Translations under genes and position numbers: made by a program
NCBI GenBank assembly: GCA_004352715.1
Contig: SCFE01000038.1
Span: 637,791 to 701,790 of the forward strand
Direction: 5' to 3'
Length of the DNA stretch: 64,000 bases
DNA from: Hofstenia miamia
Taxonomy: Eukaryota; Xenacoelomorpha; Acoela
In this document: positions 11,570 to 22,639 of the stretch, piece by piece
Position numbering within the stretch: the first letter of the stretch is position 1
How the letters are laid out: every line of letters begins with the position of its first letter
Notes under the pieces: generated by a model
What the model was told of the DNA's origin: nothing
The model's database searches: none
What the model saw: the letters and a program-made list of their open reading frames with translations, nothing else

Positions 11570-12214
11570 TATATATATAAATTATTGGCTGTGAATTAAT
11601 GGATTCACTTAAGAGCCTGAATTTATTGTAATGATTTTTTTATTACATTGCTTGAATGACTGGGCATTAATCTTTTAAATCTATGTTAGAAGTTACTTCA
11701 AATTTTTTGCAAAGCCAATGTGATTTTTAAGGATTGTTGAGTATTTTTTTCTGGAATGTTAAGGAGGGTTGAAGATTTTTGCTGAGGAATTTCATTATGT
11801 AACAGGAATACCTAATATAATTCCTAGATTTTCTTCCAAATTCTTGCAAAGACAGCAATATTCCTACCATAATTCTTAACGAATTTTAGGGATTCCTACA
11901 TGGAATCTTAATGAATCTTAATGATTCTTGCTAGGAAATTTCAGGAATTCATGTTAGTATTCTTGATTTTTTTCTAAGTTCTTGCAAAGACAGCATTATT
12001 CCTGCCAGGAATCTTAAAGAGGCTTAATGATTCTTTTTAAGAACTTTCAGGAAAGACAACCTTTTTTATACGCGTAGCAATTGTTCTTGCAATCTAAGAT
12101 TTGATTAGTTGACAAAATATACGCAACTGTAATAAATATATGTTAAGCTTTACAAGTATATATTATGTAGGTATATACTCAGGATACAACTATATACATA
12201 TATATATATATATA
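11570..12214. repeat. Degenerate direct repeats and (TA)n tract before gap
   Basis: Between about 11820 and 12050 a unit containing ttcttgcaaagacagca and attcctaccat- or attcctgccag-like words recurs about 140 bp apart (near 11841 and 11981), with AATCTTAATGATTCTT words between. A (TA)n tract at 12199-12214 precedes the gap. No gene is seen. Confidence 0.5.
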
Positions 12215-13214
12215 NNNNNNNNNNNNNNNNNNNNNNNNNNNNNNNNNNNNNNNNNNNNNNNNNNNNNNNNNNNNNNNNNNNNNNNNNNNNNNNNNNNNNN
12301 NNNNNNNNNNNNNNNNNNNNNNNNNNNNNNNNNNNNNNNNNNNNNNNNNNNNNNNNNNNNNNNNNNNNNNNNNNNNNNNNNNNNNNNNNNNNNNNNNNNN
12401 NNNNNNNNNNNNNNNNNNNNNNNNNNNNNNNNNNNNNNNNNNNNNNNNNNNNNNNNNNNNNNNNNNNNNNNNNNNNNNNNNNNNNNNNNNNNNNNNNNNN
12501 NNNNNNNNNNNNNNNNNNNNNNNNNNNNNNNNNNNNNNNNNNNNNNNNNNNNNNNNNNNNNNNNNNNNNNNNNNNNNNNNNNNNNNNNNNNNNNNNNNNN
12601 NNNNNNNNNNNNNNNNNNNNNNNNNNNNNNNNNNNNNNNNNNNNNNNNNNNNNNNNNNNNNNNNNNNNNNNNNNNNNNNNNNNNNNNNNNNNNNNNNNNN
12701 NNNNNNNNNNNNNNNNNNNNNNNNNNNNNNNNNNNNNNNNNNNNNNNNNNNNNNNNNNNNNNNNNNNNNNNNNNNNNNNNNNNNNNNNNNNNNNNNNNNN
12801 NNNNNNNNNNNNNNNNNNNNNNNNNNNNNNNNNNNNNNNNNNNNNNNNNNNNNNNNNNNNNNNNNNNNNNNNNNNNNNNNNNNNNNNNNNNNNNNNNNNN
12901 NNNNNNNNNNNNNNNNNNNNNNNNNNNNNNNNNNNNNNNNNNNNNNNNNNNNNNNNNNNNNNNNNNNNNNNNNNNNNNNNNNNNNNNNNNNNNNNNNNNN
13001 NNNNNNNNNNNNNNNNNNNNNNNNNNNNNNNNNNNNNNNNNNNNNNNNNNNNNNNNNNNNNNNNNNNNNNNNNNNNNNNNNNNNNNNNNNNNNNNNNNNN
13101 NNNNNNNNNNNNNNNNNNNNNNNNNNNNNNNNNNNNNNNNNNNNNNNNNNNNNNNNNNNNNNNNNNNNNNNNNNNNNNNNNNNNNNNNNNNNNNNNNNNN
13201 NNNNNNNNNNNNNN
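12215..13214. other. Assembly gap, 1000 N
   Basis: Exactly 1000 N. A (TA)n tract precedes it, and a segment repeated at 27250-27834 follows directly. Confidence 0.95.
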
Positions 13215-13215
13215 T

Positions 13216-13800
13216 AACAAAGCAATCATATGCAGGTTTTCCAAAACTTAGAATACAAATTACTCAAAAAGTATAGTTTTATGTGTAAAATGGCATTCAA
13301 ATTCATAATTCTCGTCCCAAAATTGACTGAAATCAGTTAAAATAATCAGTCAACTAAATTTTATGTCACACAGTATTATTTATAAATCATTTGTTTAAAA
13401 AATATTTTAATGCTAGTCTAGACAATGAAAAATGAAAATCTAGGCTTTTTTTAACAGAAATAGGTCTTTAGGTAAATTTTCGCAAAATGGTGGTTAACCC
13501 TTAGATGCGCAACCTAGTTTATAACGTTTATGTGCAACATGGGTCCAATCCAAGAGGCCCATTAGAGAAATGCATCATTAAATAATTTTAGTATCAACTG
13601 ATGCATAAAAATATACGTGAAATTTAGATGTGAAGTAATCATATGTAGGTACACTGCTTAAAGGTGATTATTTGAGCAATGTTAATTATTTTAGTGTAAT
13701 GTTAGTTGGAAGCTGGCGGTGGACTGTTTTGATTTTTCAGATTTCTTATGTTATTTTACATTTACTAGTTTTGCAAAAATCTCTTAATGATGTGCTTACA
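13216..13800 (+). repeat. 585-bp segment repeated at 27250-27834 (copy 1)
   Basis: Matches 27250-27834 in the same orientation with only a few substitutions, for example gggtccaatccaagaggccc against ggatgcaatccaagtggccc. It begins one base after a gap, and the other copy ends at a single N, so both ends coincide with assembly breaks. It is a dispersed repeat, a duplication, or one locus used twice by the assembler. Confidence 0.85.
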
Positions 13801-13884
13801 ACACTGTTGTTAGAAATTTGTAATTCCAATTTTCCACGGTTCCTTGAAGAGGAGACTTCTCTAGAATTAGGAAAGGAAACTTAA
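13741..13884 (+). CDS. Candidate terminal exon of an unidentified gene (47 codons)
   Basis: A GATTTTTCAG acceptor at 13731-13740 is followed in frame by 47 codons, including LLVLQKSLNDVLTTLLLEI and FLEEETSLELGKET, then TAA at 13882-13884. AATAAA lies at 13951-13956. Leucine-rich, then acidic, it reads like the C-terminal helix of a real protein. The copy at 27250-27834 carries the acceptor and the first 20 codons before being cut at a single N. The same frame is open upstream to 13672, so the acceptor is a guess. No family is recognised. Confidence 0.3.
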   Translation: MSYVILHLLVLQKSLNDVLTTLLLEICNSNFPRFLEEETSLELGKET

Positions 13885-13950
13885 TGAAAATGAGAAATTT
13901 TTTCTAAACAAACGAGGTAAAATGCAGAACATATTTGATACTCTAAAGCA

Positions 13951-13956
13951 AATAAA
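13951..13956 (+). promoter_or_regulatory. Polyadenylation signal AATAAA
   Basis: Canonical hexamer 67 bp after the stop at 13884; it supports a transcript end here if the 13741-13884 exon is real. Confidence 0.3.
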
Positions 13957-13959
13957 ATT

Positions 13960-14417
13960 GTTGATTTTCGCTACAGAACTTTATAGATGTTCTGTCTATG
14001 GCATAAAAACTATGACTCCAAAAATTATCAAATAAAATGTTTAGATACCAAAATCTGCTTGTCGAATTTTTTAGAATCTTATTATAGATTTTTAATGGAA
14101 AAATGATAAAAATAAATATTTTGTCCCTTAGAAATATAGATAGGCTATTACTCAATTGAAAGATCAATTTTGTTGGTTATAAATTTTTTATTTTACTTGG
14201 AGGGGACGATTTTTATATTTTTAAACAACTTGGAGACCGATTTTTTTAAATAGGCTATCCTTTGATGACGTTTTTCTTTAGCTGTTCTGCAACTTTTGAC
14301 GAAAAAATTATGCAGATAGGGTTAAGGGTTACAAAGTTATAGCAATTTCAAAAAAAGTCCATGAAAAACTGACATTTCTTGAAAATTTAAAAAATAACGT
14401 CTTTGTATTTAAAGGCT
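13960..14417. other. Intergenic, no gene seen
   Basis: AT-rich; a 74-codon minus-strand ORF at 13943-14167 has no recognisable domain. Confidence 0.4.
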
Positions 14418-15594
14418 ATAAATTGACACCAATGCATAATTTTTGATGCAAAATTATAATTAAATGTTTTCTATGCTTTATTTGCATTATATGCCTTACT
14501 CTTGATTCCCATTTAGTAATTTTTCTAGAAATTAAGAAAATTTGATACGTAACCTAATTAATATCCGCTTTAATTTGCATACAAATTATGGTATCGCAAA
14601 ATTGGTTATTGCCAAAATATTCCTGACATGTCAATGTATCTCCATACCAAATTTGGCGTTGATCGGATGTACCGCTTCTGAGATTTTAAGGAGGCAAATC
14701 GCCCCACGAATAACTTCTACAAAAAACCCCAAGTAAAATAAGGTTAGGGTTGATTAATCGATTAATCGCTACGATTTTCATAGATGTATATTATAATTAT
14801 TCATTAATAGAGTGAAACTTACAAATATGTATAAATTTAGTAATTTTTAGTGCAAGGTAAATTTTTTAACTGTATTATGAGGATTCTTATTTTCAGTTCG
14901 GTGGCTGCAAAAATTAAATTTTTGCAGAGGTTGCTAGATTTTCGTCAACCCCCGCGATTCTAAATGCCACACAGTACTCTTTAAGAGACAGTCCAATTAG
15001 AGAGTGGCATCGGCTTCCCAAATAAACCAGGTTCAGGTCCTGGCTCAGTACTACTGAGCGCGGAAAATGTCAGCACTTTCTCTAAAATACAATAAAATCG
15101 CAAACATCAGATGATTTGGATACTGAAATACGACGTATTTTTTCTCGATTTCGATTTTTTAAAAAACATTTGTCAACGGTTATTAAAAATCAAAGTAAAA
15201 CTAAGAGATTTCACATACAAAATATTAAATATAATTTTTACATATTTCATGGAAAATTTGATACTACCCTAATAAAATTAAACGAATTGATCAAATACCT
15301 AAGAAATTATTTTAAGCTTTTCCACGAATGATACATAACCCAAAAAAAACAATTCAGAAATATCTATCTTTTCTTACGAAGATGAAAATCGACATTGTTG
15401 CGAGATACCGCGTAAAACGTCATTTATTGCGGTGGTTTACGGTAAAAACTGACATTGCGGTGGTTGGCGATGGAGTTTTTTCTCTGCTGTAGAAATAATT
15501 TACAAAACCTGGACTGTGCTCATCTCTAGTTTTCATGATAAAATCCGAACCCACAAGCTTTTTCTTTACCAGGTTGTGTCTAATCTTGTAGAAC
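14418..15594 (+). repeat. 1,177-bp unit, copy 1
   Basis: Same length as the next copy and about 99 percent identical by eye, with roughly a dozen substitutions, mostly near the end. A single N at 15595 separates the two. The unit holds two short ORFs (64 and 71 codons) preserved in both copies, but no recognisable protein, a palindromic ATTAATCGATTAAT near 14755, and a tRNA-like T-arm. Equal length and the N join suggest two haplotypes of one locus placed in tandem; a true tandem duplication is the alternative. Confidence 0.9.
15027..15043 (+). other. tRNA T-arm-like hairpin with B-box-like motif
   Basis: ccagg-ttcaggt-cctgg forms a perfect 5-bp stem with a 7-nt loop, and ggttcaggtcc is close to the RNA polymerase III B box GGTTCRANNCC. 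It is followed at once by ctcagta-c-tactgag, a second perfect hairpin. No convincing acceptor, D or anticodon arm is visible upstream, so this is not called a tRNA gene; a tRNA-derived SINE or chance are the options. Repeated at 16205-16221. Confidence 0.3.
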
Positions 15595-15595
15595 N

Positions 15596-16772
15596 ATAAA
15601 TTGACACCAATGCATAATTTTTGATGCAAAATTATAATTAAATGTTTTCTATGCTTTATTTGCATTATATGCCTTACTCTTGATTCCCATTTAGTAATTT
15701 TTCTAAAAATTAAGAAAATTTGATACGTAACCTAATTAATATCCGCTTTAATTTGCATACAAATTATGGTATCGCAAAATTGGTTATTGCCAAAATATTC
15801 CTGACATGTCAATGTATCTCCATACCAAATTTGGCGTTGATCGGATGTACCGCTTCTGAGATTTTAAGGAGGCAAATCGCCCCACGAATAACTTCTACAA
15901 AAAACCCCAAGTAAAATAAGGTTAGGGTTGATTAATCGATTAATCGCTACGATTTTCATAGATGTATATTATAATTATTCATTAATAGAGTGAAACTTAC
16001 AAATATGTATAAATTTAGTAATTTTTAGTGCAAGGTAAATTTTTTAACTGTATTATGAGGATTCTTATTTTCAGTTCGGTGGCGGCAAAAATTAAATTTT
16101 TGCAGAGGTTGCTAGATTTTCGTCAACCCCCGCGATTCTAAATGCCACACAGTACTCTTTAAGAGACAGTCCGATTAGAGAGTGGCATCGGCTTCCCAAA
16201 TAAACCAGGTTCAGGTCCTGGCTCAGTACTACTGAGCGCGGAAAATGTCAGCACTTTCTCTAAAATACCATAAAATCGCAAACATCAGATGATTTGGATA
16301 CTGAAATACGACGTATTTTTTCTCGATTTCGATTTTTTAAAAAACATTTGTCAACGGTTATTAAAAATCAAAGTAAAACTAAGAGATTTCACATACAAAA
16401 TATTAAATATAATTTTTACATATTTCATGGAAAATTTGATACTACCCTAATAAAATTAAACGAATTGATCAAATACCTAAGAAATTATTTTAAGCTTTTC
16501 CACGAATGATACATAACCCAAAAAAAACAATTCAGAAATATCTATCTTTTCTTACGAAGATGAAAATCGACATTGTTGCGAGATACCGCGTAAAACGTCA
16601 TTTATTGCGGTGGTTTACGGTAAAAACTGACATTGCGGTGGTTGGCGATGGAGTTTTTTCTCTGCTGTAGAAATAATTTACAAAACCTGGACTGTGCTCA
16701 TCTCTAGTTTTCATGATAAAATCCGAACCCAAAAGCTTCTACTTCACCAGGTTGTGTCTAATCTTGTAGAAC
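15596..16772 (+). repeat. 1,177-bp unit, copy 2
   Basis: Copy of 14418-15594 beginning right after a single N. Sequence continues without break into unique DNA at 16773, so this copy is anchored to the right flank and copy 1 to the left flank, the pattern expected when two allelic contigs are joined end to end. Confidence 0.9.
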
Positions 16773-17226
16773 CGTGTTACAAAATATATTGCAGGTTTTT
16801 AGAATACAATCAATTCAGCTGCTTTTAAAAAAAGTAGAACATTTTGTGTTAAAAGTAACAAATTTAAAATCTATTTCTATAACTAAATGTAATTTCTCTG
16901 CTTAAATTTCACCCGTTCCTTGTGATTGTCAGTCCCCATAAAGAAAAATCTAATCTCTGTTTATTTTTTATTTATTGCAATTAATATCACGTACTTGTCT
17001 ACTGTTTCTTCTTAAAGGTTTTTCTATTATGAATACAACAATTCTACATCTGCTAATGGGCAGCAAAATTAAAAATAATCTCTAATGAATAATTTTTGTT
17101 AAATTGCTAATGAATATAAACGTTTCAACCTATTTTAATGAAATGAAATGGTTTTTTAATAAGCGTACACAAGATTTAAGTGCAAAATTATTTCTGAAAC
17201 ATTTTCTAGATGTGAACTAAACTTAG
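16773..17226. other. Upstream region of the receptor gene
   Basis: AT-rich, with no repeat or ORF of note. It precedes the ATG at 17227; no core promoter element could be assigned with confidence. Confidence 0.4.
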
Positions 17227-18138
17227 ATGAATACTTCGCTAGAATTAAAAGATTTTTTGATTTACTTTGTACCTCCTAAACTTCCAACAACCATATTAAT
17301 GTCAGTTGGAATAATTTTTAATGGTGTTGTTGTTATCACAATTTGGAAAAGTGCAAAACTTGGGAAAGAGTTAACAAATCTAATCATTCTAAGTCTTGCG
17401 ATTGTTGACTTCCTTACCTGCTTAAGCAACGTTTTCAAAACCCATATTCTTATGGTGTTGGATATACCATCTGAAGCGATAATAGCATGGTTCGTTTGTA
17501 AGTTCATTTTTTCTGATTTCTATCAGTGGTGTTGGATTCCTGTATCAATGCTTCACATCGTGCAATTGGGAATCGAAAGATATTTTGCAGTTTTACATCC
17601 TGTTGCTCATAAAATTTTGTCATGTTCTAATTACAGAAAACGAGTATATGCCATGATAGGTCTTAACTATATACTTGGATTCTTCATTACATCAAAAGTA
17701 TTTTTGGAACACAAATATTTGGAAGGCAAATGCATTTTAAAATTAACCGGGGAATATGTAACTATTGATAGAATATTCAGCATCGCATATTCAGTGTTTG
17801 CCACAATTTGTGCCATTGCAGTTTTTATCTGTTATTCAATGATCATTTTTAAAGTCTTCTCACTTCGGAAAAGAAATCGTACCAAAATGACTCAAAAGAA
17901 TATAAAGTTGGCTTTTATAGCACTTGGCATTACAGTTTTATTTGTATTAACTACTGCTCCAAGCTATATTTTCGGTACTTTAGTTATGCTACGTCCTGAG
18001 GAATTTTCGCTTTTTTCCCCGGTGTTCTTGATACTTACTCAGGTTACAATTGGATCATCGCTCATAAATCCAATTGCATTCATCGTGCAAAGCACAGAGT
18101 TAAGAGACGAAATTAAGAAAGTGTTCTTTAAGCTTTGA
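17227..18138 (+). CDS. Rhodopsin-class (class A) G protein-coupled receptor, single exon
   Basis: An intact 303-residue receptor predicted to sit in the plasma membrane and signal through heterotrimeric G proteins. Class A landmarks are in order: a possible N-glycosylation site NTS at residue 2, N32 in TM1 (GIIFNGVVV), LAIVD with D61 in TM2, W88/C91 before TM3 with partner C169 in the second extracellular loop, ERY (117-119) followed by FAVLHP at the end of TM3, Y203 in TM5, P245 in TM6, and NPIAF (281-285) in place of NPxxY in TM7, then a short helix 8. The TM4 tryptophan and the CWxP motif (here TTAPSY) are missing, as is the final tyrosine. Tails are very short. Start: first ATG of the frame, directly before the N-glycosylation site. 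Ligand unknown; the divergent motifs and single exon suggest a lineage-expanded, perhaps chemosensory, receptor (inference). Confidence 0.9.
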   Translation: MNTSLELKDFLIYFVPPKLPTTILMSVGIIFNGVVVITIWKSAKLGKELTNLIILSLAIVDFLTCLSNVFKTHILMVLDIPSEAIIAWFVCKFIFSDFYQWCWIPVSMLHIVQLGIERYFAVLHPVAHKILSCSNYRKRVYAMIGLNYILGFFITSKVFLEHKYLEGKCILKLTGEYVTIDRIFSIAYSVFATICAIAVFICYSMIIFKVFSLRKRNRTKMTQKNIKLAFIALGITVLFVLTTAPSYIFGTLVMLRPEEFSLFSPVFLILTQVTIGSSLINPIAFIVQSTELRDEIKKVFFKL

Positions 18139-18305
18139 GAATGGCAGTATTGAATTTCCTATTGTTCACTGACAGTTAATAGCGTGTAAATGAATTTAAT
18201 ATAATCGTTTATGTTCCACCTGTTAATGAATTCTTTTAAGCTACCTATTCAATTTTAAGAGAACTTGCAATGATTTTAACTTTTATGAAATAGAATTTTC
18301 ATGGT

Positions 18306-18311
18306 AATAAA
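18306..18311 (+). promoter_or_regulatory. Possible polyadenylation signal AATAAA
   Basis: Canonical hexamer about 170 bp after the receptor stop codon. In such AT-rich DNA a chance match is possible. Confidence 0.35.
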
Positions 18312-18658
18312 AATCTATCTAGACCTGACACACTTCTACTCATGCTGCAAAATTATTTTGCATTTATGGAGCTTAGATTTTTCAAAGTTATTTTTTTGAA
18401 AACACATATAATAAAAACATGCATAACAAAGCATATATTGTAAGATTATGAATATTTTAAGGAATTTCATGTATAGAATTTAAAAAAATGTTCAAATGGA
18501 GAAATCAATAGCTTTTAACATTTATTATTTTTAATGTAATAAGTATATCGGGATTCAATTACGCTGCATTGAAAAATTACAACGATTACTGTTTGTTTCT
18601 TGCATAGGCTTTATTTGTTTATTCTATGCATATGCACAAATATAAAATATACATATTT

Positions 18659-18660
<2 letters not shown>

Positions 18661-18703
<43 letters not shown>

Positions 18704-18727
18704 GTGCATATATATATATATATATAT
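18661..18727. repeat. (TA)n microsatellite, interrupted
   Basis: Two long (TA)n tracts separated by ttatatgtgca, in the otherwise featureless stretch 18312-18930 after the receptor gene. Confidence 0.9.
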
Positions 18728-18929
18728 TTAAGCTCTATAGAAATTATAGACCGGTTTCGATTCTCAAAATCTGTATAAATATGCGGGGAAATAAATATTT
18801 ACAATTGAGTACTTTTCATTATATGCAAGCACTTGAGAATAAATTTAGTTTTATCATGCTTTGTTGCTTATTCATTAATTGATGTTTCTTTGTTTGTTTG
18901 ATCATTAAAGCTTCACCTATTTTAGGATG

Positions 18930-19115
18930 TTATGTTCTCAGTTGTATGTCAAAATTTCTTTCTCTAGCTTCGTGGTAAATGCATCAATATTTGTAATCTT
19001 AGATATCCTTTCATATGCCCCTTAATTCTTTTTACTAAATGTCGTCTTGTTTCCCCGACGGATGATGTTTCGCAATCATCACATTTATTATAGTAGACAA
19101 CAAAAGAAAATAAAT
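18930..19115 (-). pseudogene. Penelope-like element remnant, GIY-YIG endonuclease segment
   Basis: On the minus strand, near 19113-19015, a frame reads VVYYNKCDDCETSSVGETRR, then HLVKRIKGHMKG. This matches the Penelope endonuclease pattern: Y-x-C-x2-C, then a VGET-R-L-RI-H block corresponding to YIGET..L..RI.EH. The usual tyrosine and isoleucine of YIG are changed to S-V-G. After the H-x-K block the frame shifts and is lost in stops. Only this C-terminal domain remains; the reverse transcriptase part is not visible nearby. A second remnant of the same class lies at 22230-22620 on the other strand. Confidence 0.6.
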
Positions 19116-19399
19116 TCGTTGTAATCGGATCATTATTTCCACAAAGATCAATATATATATATATATATATTTAAGGCTTCCTTATGTATATAAAAAAGTA
19201 AAAATTTAAAGAAAAAATAACTGTGAACACAAACTTAATATTGACAAAGATGGTCCCTATATTTAAACATTATAAAACTAAAGACTCTTAGCTGTTGCTC
19301 TTGAAACTTTTAAAACACTTTAATCTGTTATTGAATGCTAATTTATATCTATTGATATGAATCAGGTCTTAGTCAAGTTTTCAAGGTTGTTCTTTTATT

Positions 19400-19720
19400 A
19401 TTATATAGAGATCAGTCTCTACCATGTGTAGATAAAGTTCAATCTTTGATTCATCCCAGAAGATCATCCTTTTCCAATCCGAAACAGACCACTCAAATTT
19501 AGCATGACGCATGAAAGTCTATTTTAAATATGAAACGGCCTTAATTTCGGCTGTGGGGCAGTCTCCCATGCAATCCATTTGGGGTTGAATAACTATTCAT
19601 TGATATATTGGACGAATTTGAGACAAATGGAGATTCTATTTTTAGTTCTCGAAAGGGGGTCGGGTCACAAAAAGATTGGATGATACTGCAGCTAAGGACT
19701 TTCCTTCCGGCTTTATCAGA
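19400..19720 (-). pseudogene. Tc1/mariner transposase remnant
   Basis: The minus strand reads SNSSNISMNSYSTPNGLHGR around 19620-19560, like the second helix-turn-helix and LGLHGRxARKKP motif of Tc1 transposases. It continues in another frame with EWSVSDWKRMIFWDESKIEL around 19500-19440, the start of the catalytic core (WxxVIFSDESKF, including the first catalytic aspartate position). The middle and C-terminal parts are absent, and frames change between blocks. No terminal inverted repeats were found. A short plus-strand ORF at 19676-19870 overlaps and is not a gene. Confidence 0.65.
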
Positions 19721-19724
19721 GCTT

Positions 19725-22200
19725 TAGAAAAAAGTCCTGCAATTGTTTTGCATGTAGTATATGAACATTTTTTTTATTTTAACGATTCAATTCACATTTG
19801 TAAAGAACGTTGCAAAAAAAATTATAAAAACCAAATATGCACTGAAACGCTCTCTATTTATACACGGTAGAATGCGTATGCCAAATTTTATTAGAACGAA
19901 TTAATATATATCATCATAAAATAATCTTTTGAATATTAAAAGTATCGGAATAATTTTATTGCACAGAAAAATTATTACTATTTTTTGTTGATTTTTCAAA
20001 GCGTTTCATATACTTATTCACCATAATCGTATTAGTCACTAAATTTAAATTTGTTATGAAATAATAAACTAGCTATAATGAAGTTTTCATGGCTTTTGAT
20101 TTATCACTTGAAAATCTAAAAGACAAACGTACAATGTAGTAAAGATGTAAGTACAATGATAAATTTCAACATTTATAACTGCGGATGTGCGAGGGTAAAA
20201 TCGGGTACCCACTGGTAGTACTCTTACCCGCAGATTACTACTACTTACATGCACTAGAGTAGTATTTACCTTGTAATACTTACTATCAGTCAAAGCAAAA
20301 TAAACTACAAAAATTTTAATCTTCAAATAATTATTAATTGCACATAAATCTATTTCGGCAACGAAAATCCAGGAGTTGCAAATAGCATTAGTTCTAAAAA
20401 ACAAATACATTTATTAAATTGTAATGCCATCTAAGGGATGATAGTTTTGCCACGTAAAAACTAACCAGCCATTGATATTCGCCAGTTGGAGATGCTCATC
20501 TTTATATTAAAATCTCAAAATACAAAAGTAAGTGGAATTTTCGAGAAAGTATATCTTAAAAGCTGAACAATGAAAAATATACCATAGTGAAGTTGCAAGA
20601 TAGCGCATTTATTAATTTTTAAATTTTTCAATATTTTCAAAAATTATTTTGAATTGAAATTGTAAGCCAATCAAATGCATAAAAATACTTTGAATTTGAA
20701 AAATATAGTGATATTTACACTATTTTACATAATGAAGCTGCCGTATGAATCCTCCAGAATTTGATTGGGAGGGATCCGAGCCCTTAATTTCCCTGAGTCT
20801 AGATTCATTTATTGATATTGTTTATAACACTCTGGCAAGAATTATTACAGTACAGACTAAGAATTAATCTTACATTTATTGGACTTTTCTTACTTTCTAG
20901 GGCTTTAAAAACAAGAAGAAATATCAGAAGTTGAGGAATGTATTCCTGATAACAGTAGTAGTACTATAGGAGCAGAAAGTGTGAAACACATGAGATACTT
21001 GGGGGAGGCAGTCCTACCAATGCGGTATTTCAGATGATAGGGCTGCTAGCAACATCTTGAGGAAACTGCTTATAACGTCGAACTGAGAATCACAAATTGT
21101 GAACGAGTAAAACGCAGCAAGATTCAACAGCAATTTAGTGCTGCAAATGCATAAACAATCTACAACCTAAAACTATTTACCAAATTTAGCATACATAATA
21201 TAATTGTCTGTGTAATGCCTAGCATTATACAACATTTTCGAATGAGAATAGTGCATTATTCTCCCTAAGAATGGTTTGTCTATGAAGAACAAATGTTCAT
21301 CATTTTTTTTAAGAATTGTTCGTAGTTTTATCGATTTTGACTTCATTATTTATGTTATTCCATATTTTAATTGTTATGCACTCATCGATCGTTTTGAGAA
21401 AGTTCATTGAATTTAGCATATTGTCTTAAAAATAAAATTGAAGGTTAACCAATTTTAGCAATTGTTAACCTTTGAATATGAATTCGGTAATAAGGCTCTA
21501 TTATTTTTCGCTTCATTTGGTAGTCAGATGCACTGAATGTTTTAGACAGAAACATGTGATATTTTACATATATATTTATACAGGGAAATTGGTATGACAG
21601 ACAGAATGCATTCAGTAATTGTTTGTGATATACATTTTTGTTTAACCTTAGTCATTAGAAATTTAAATTATTACCAATCCTAAAACCTATGTAGTTTATT
21701 GATTCACTTTGTTTTATTGGTACATTATATATATGTATATATCGATGTATATATATATTTATATATATATATTTATAAAGTGTAATGTTTTTGTCAGATT
21801 TCTGAAAATTTTGAGTGAGAATTCATAAATTTTGTTCTTTCAATATTTATTTTCAATTGAATATTTGAAATTTTCAATTATCTTTGGAGGCATTTTGTAG
21901 CAGAAAAGGTATTTCAATATTTATAGGACAAGTATTGTCTGCATAGAGATACATTTTATTGTTTTTTATATGTTTGATTTCATTGTTGGTACAGATTGCA
22001 AATATAATAAAGCCTGAGGTACGCCATTTTTAGTTATAATACAGATAAATTTAAAATTTTTTGCATTTAGTGACTTATCATTATAAATAGAGTGTTTATT
22101 CGTTTTTATTAAATGTCCAGGAAATTTATTGCCAATAATTGCTCAATTAAATATGAAAGAAGCAATTAATAATATAGATTAGAAGATGCTAAGAAGCAGT
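19725..22200. other. Intergenic, no supported gene
   Basis: AT-rich sequence with (TA)n tracts near 21726-21775. A 107-codon minus ORF (20087-20410) and an open stretch near 20900-21040 have no recognisable motif. The latter region is GC-richer and could be an old element fragment. Confidence 0.4.
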
Positions 22201-22229
22201 CAATATATGTGTGTCTATTGAAGAAGTGA

Positions 22230-22620
22230 ACCTAAAAGCTAAAGAAATTTATTGAAAATTGCCATACATTCTTTACAATGTTTCATCATGGAAGAATAAA
22301 TTGAAAATCATTAATGAAAACTTAAGAATGTTAAGATATTACTAATATTTCAATCATACAAAACAGACGATGTATCGAAAATAAAGATCAAAATAAATTT
22401 TACATTGATGAAACTGTTCGACATTTTGGAAAGAGAATAAAAGAACATCTCAGTGCACATACAGAACACAGAAATCTACCAAAATCCTCACGAGCTGAAA
22501 GAATATAATTTTAACATCTTAAAAAGAACAACAAACACTAAGATAGAAGAAGCTAGTATATTAAAAAAATATAATTTATAAAAGCAAATTCATTGCATCA
22601 ACTGAAATTATTTGTTTTTG
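22230..22620 (+). pseudogene. Penelope-like element remnant, C-terminal endonuclease region
   Basis: From 22401 the frame reads YIDETVRHFGKRIKEHLSAH, matching the Penelope block YIGET...L..RIKEHL, and is followed after stops by FNILKRTTNTKIEEA, the NILKRE...EA(I) segment that ends Penelope proteins. The stretch before it (near 22270-22330) may hold part of the reverse transcriptase thumb. The G of YIGET is changed to D, and several stops are present. Plus orientation, opposite to the remnant at 18930-19115, so they are separate insertions or an inverted pair. Confidence 0.6.
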
Positions 22621-22639
22621 TTAATGCATGAATATGTAA

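Noticed and set aside
14542-14736. 64-codon ORF kept in both 1,177-bp copies
   Set aside because: The copies are too similar for conservation to mean selection.
15027-15043. A functional tRNA gene
   Set aside because: Only the T-arm is convincing; no acceptor, D or anticodon arm could be folded around it.
17262-17507. Minus-strand ORF of 81 codons
   Set aside because: Antisense shadow of the receptor gene at 17227-18138; the same applies to 30082-30279 within the second receptor.
20157-20300. Repeated 'gtagta/tactac' words as a CRISPR-like array
   Set aside because: No regular repeat and spacer structure; eukaryotic low-complexity sequence.
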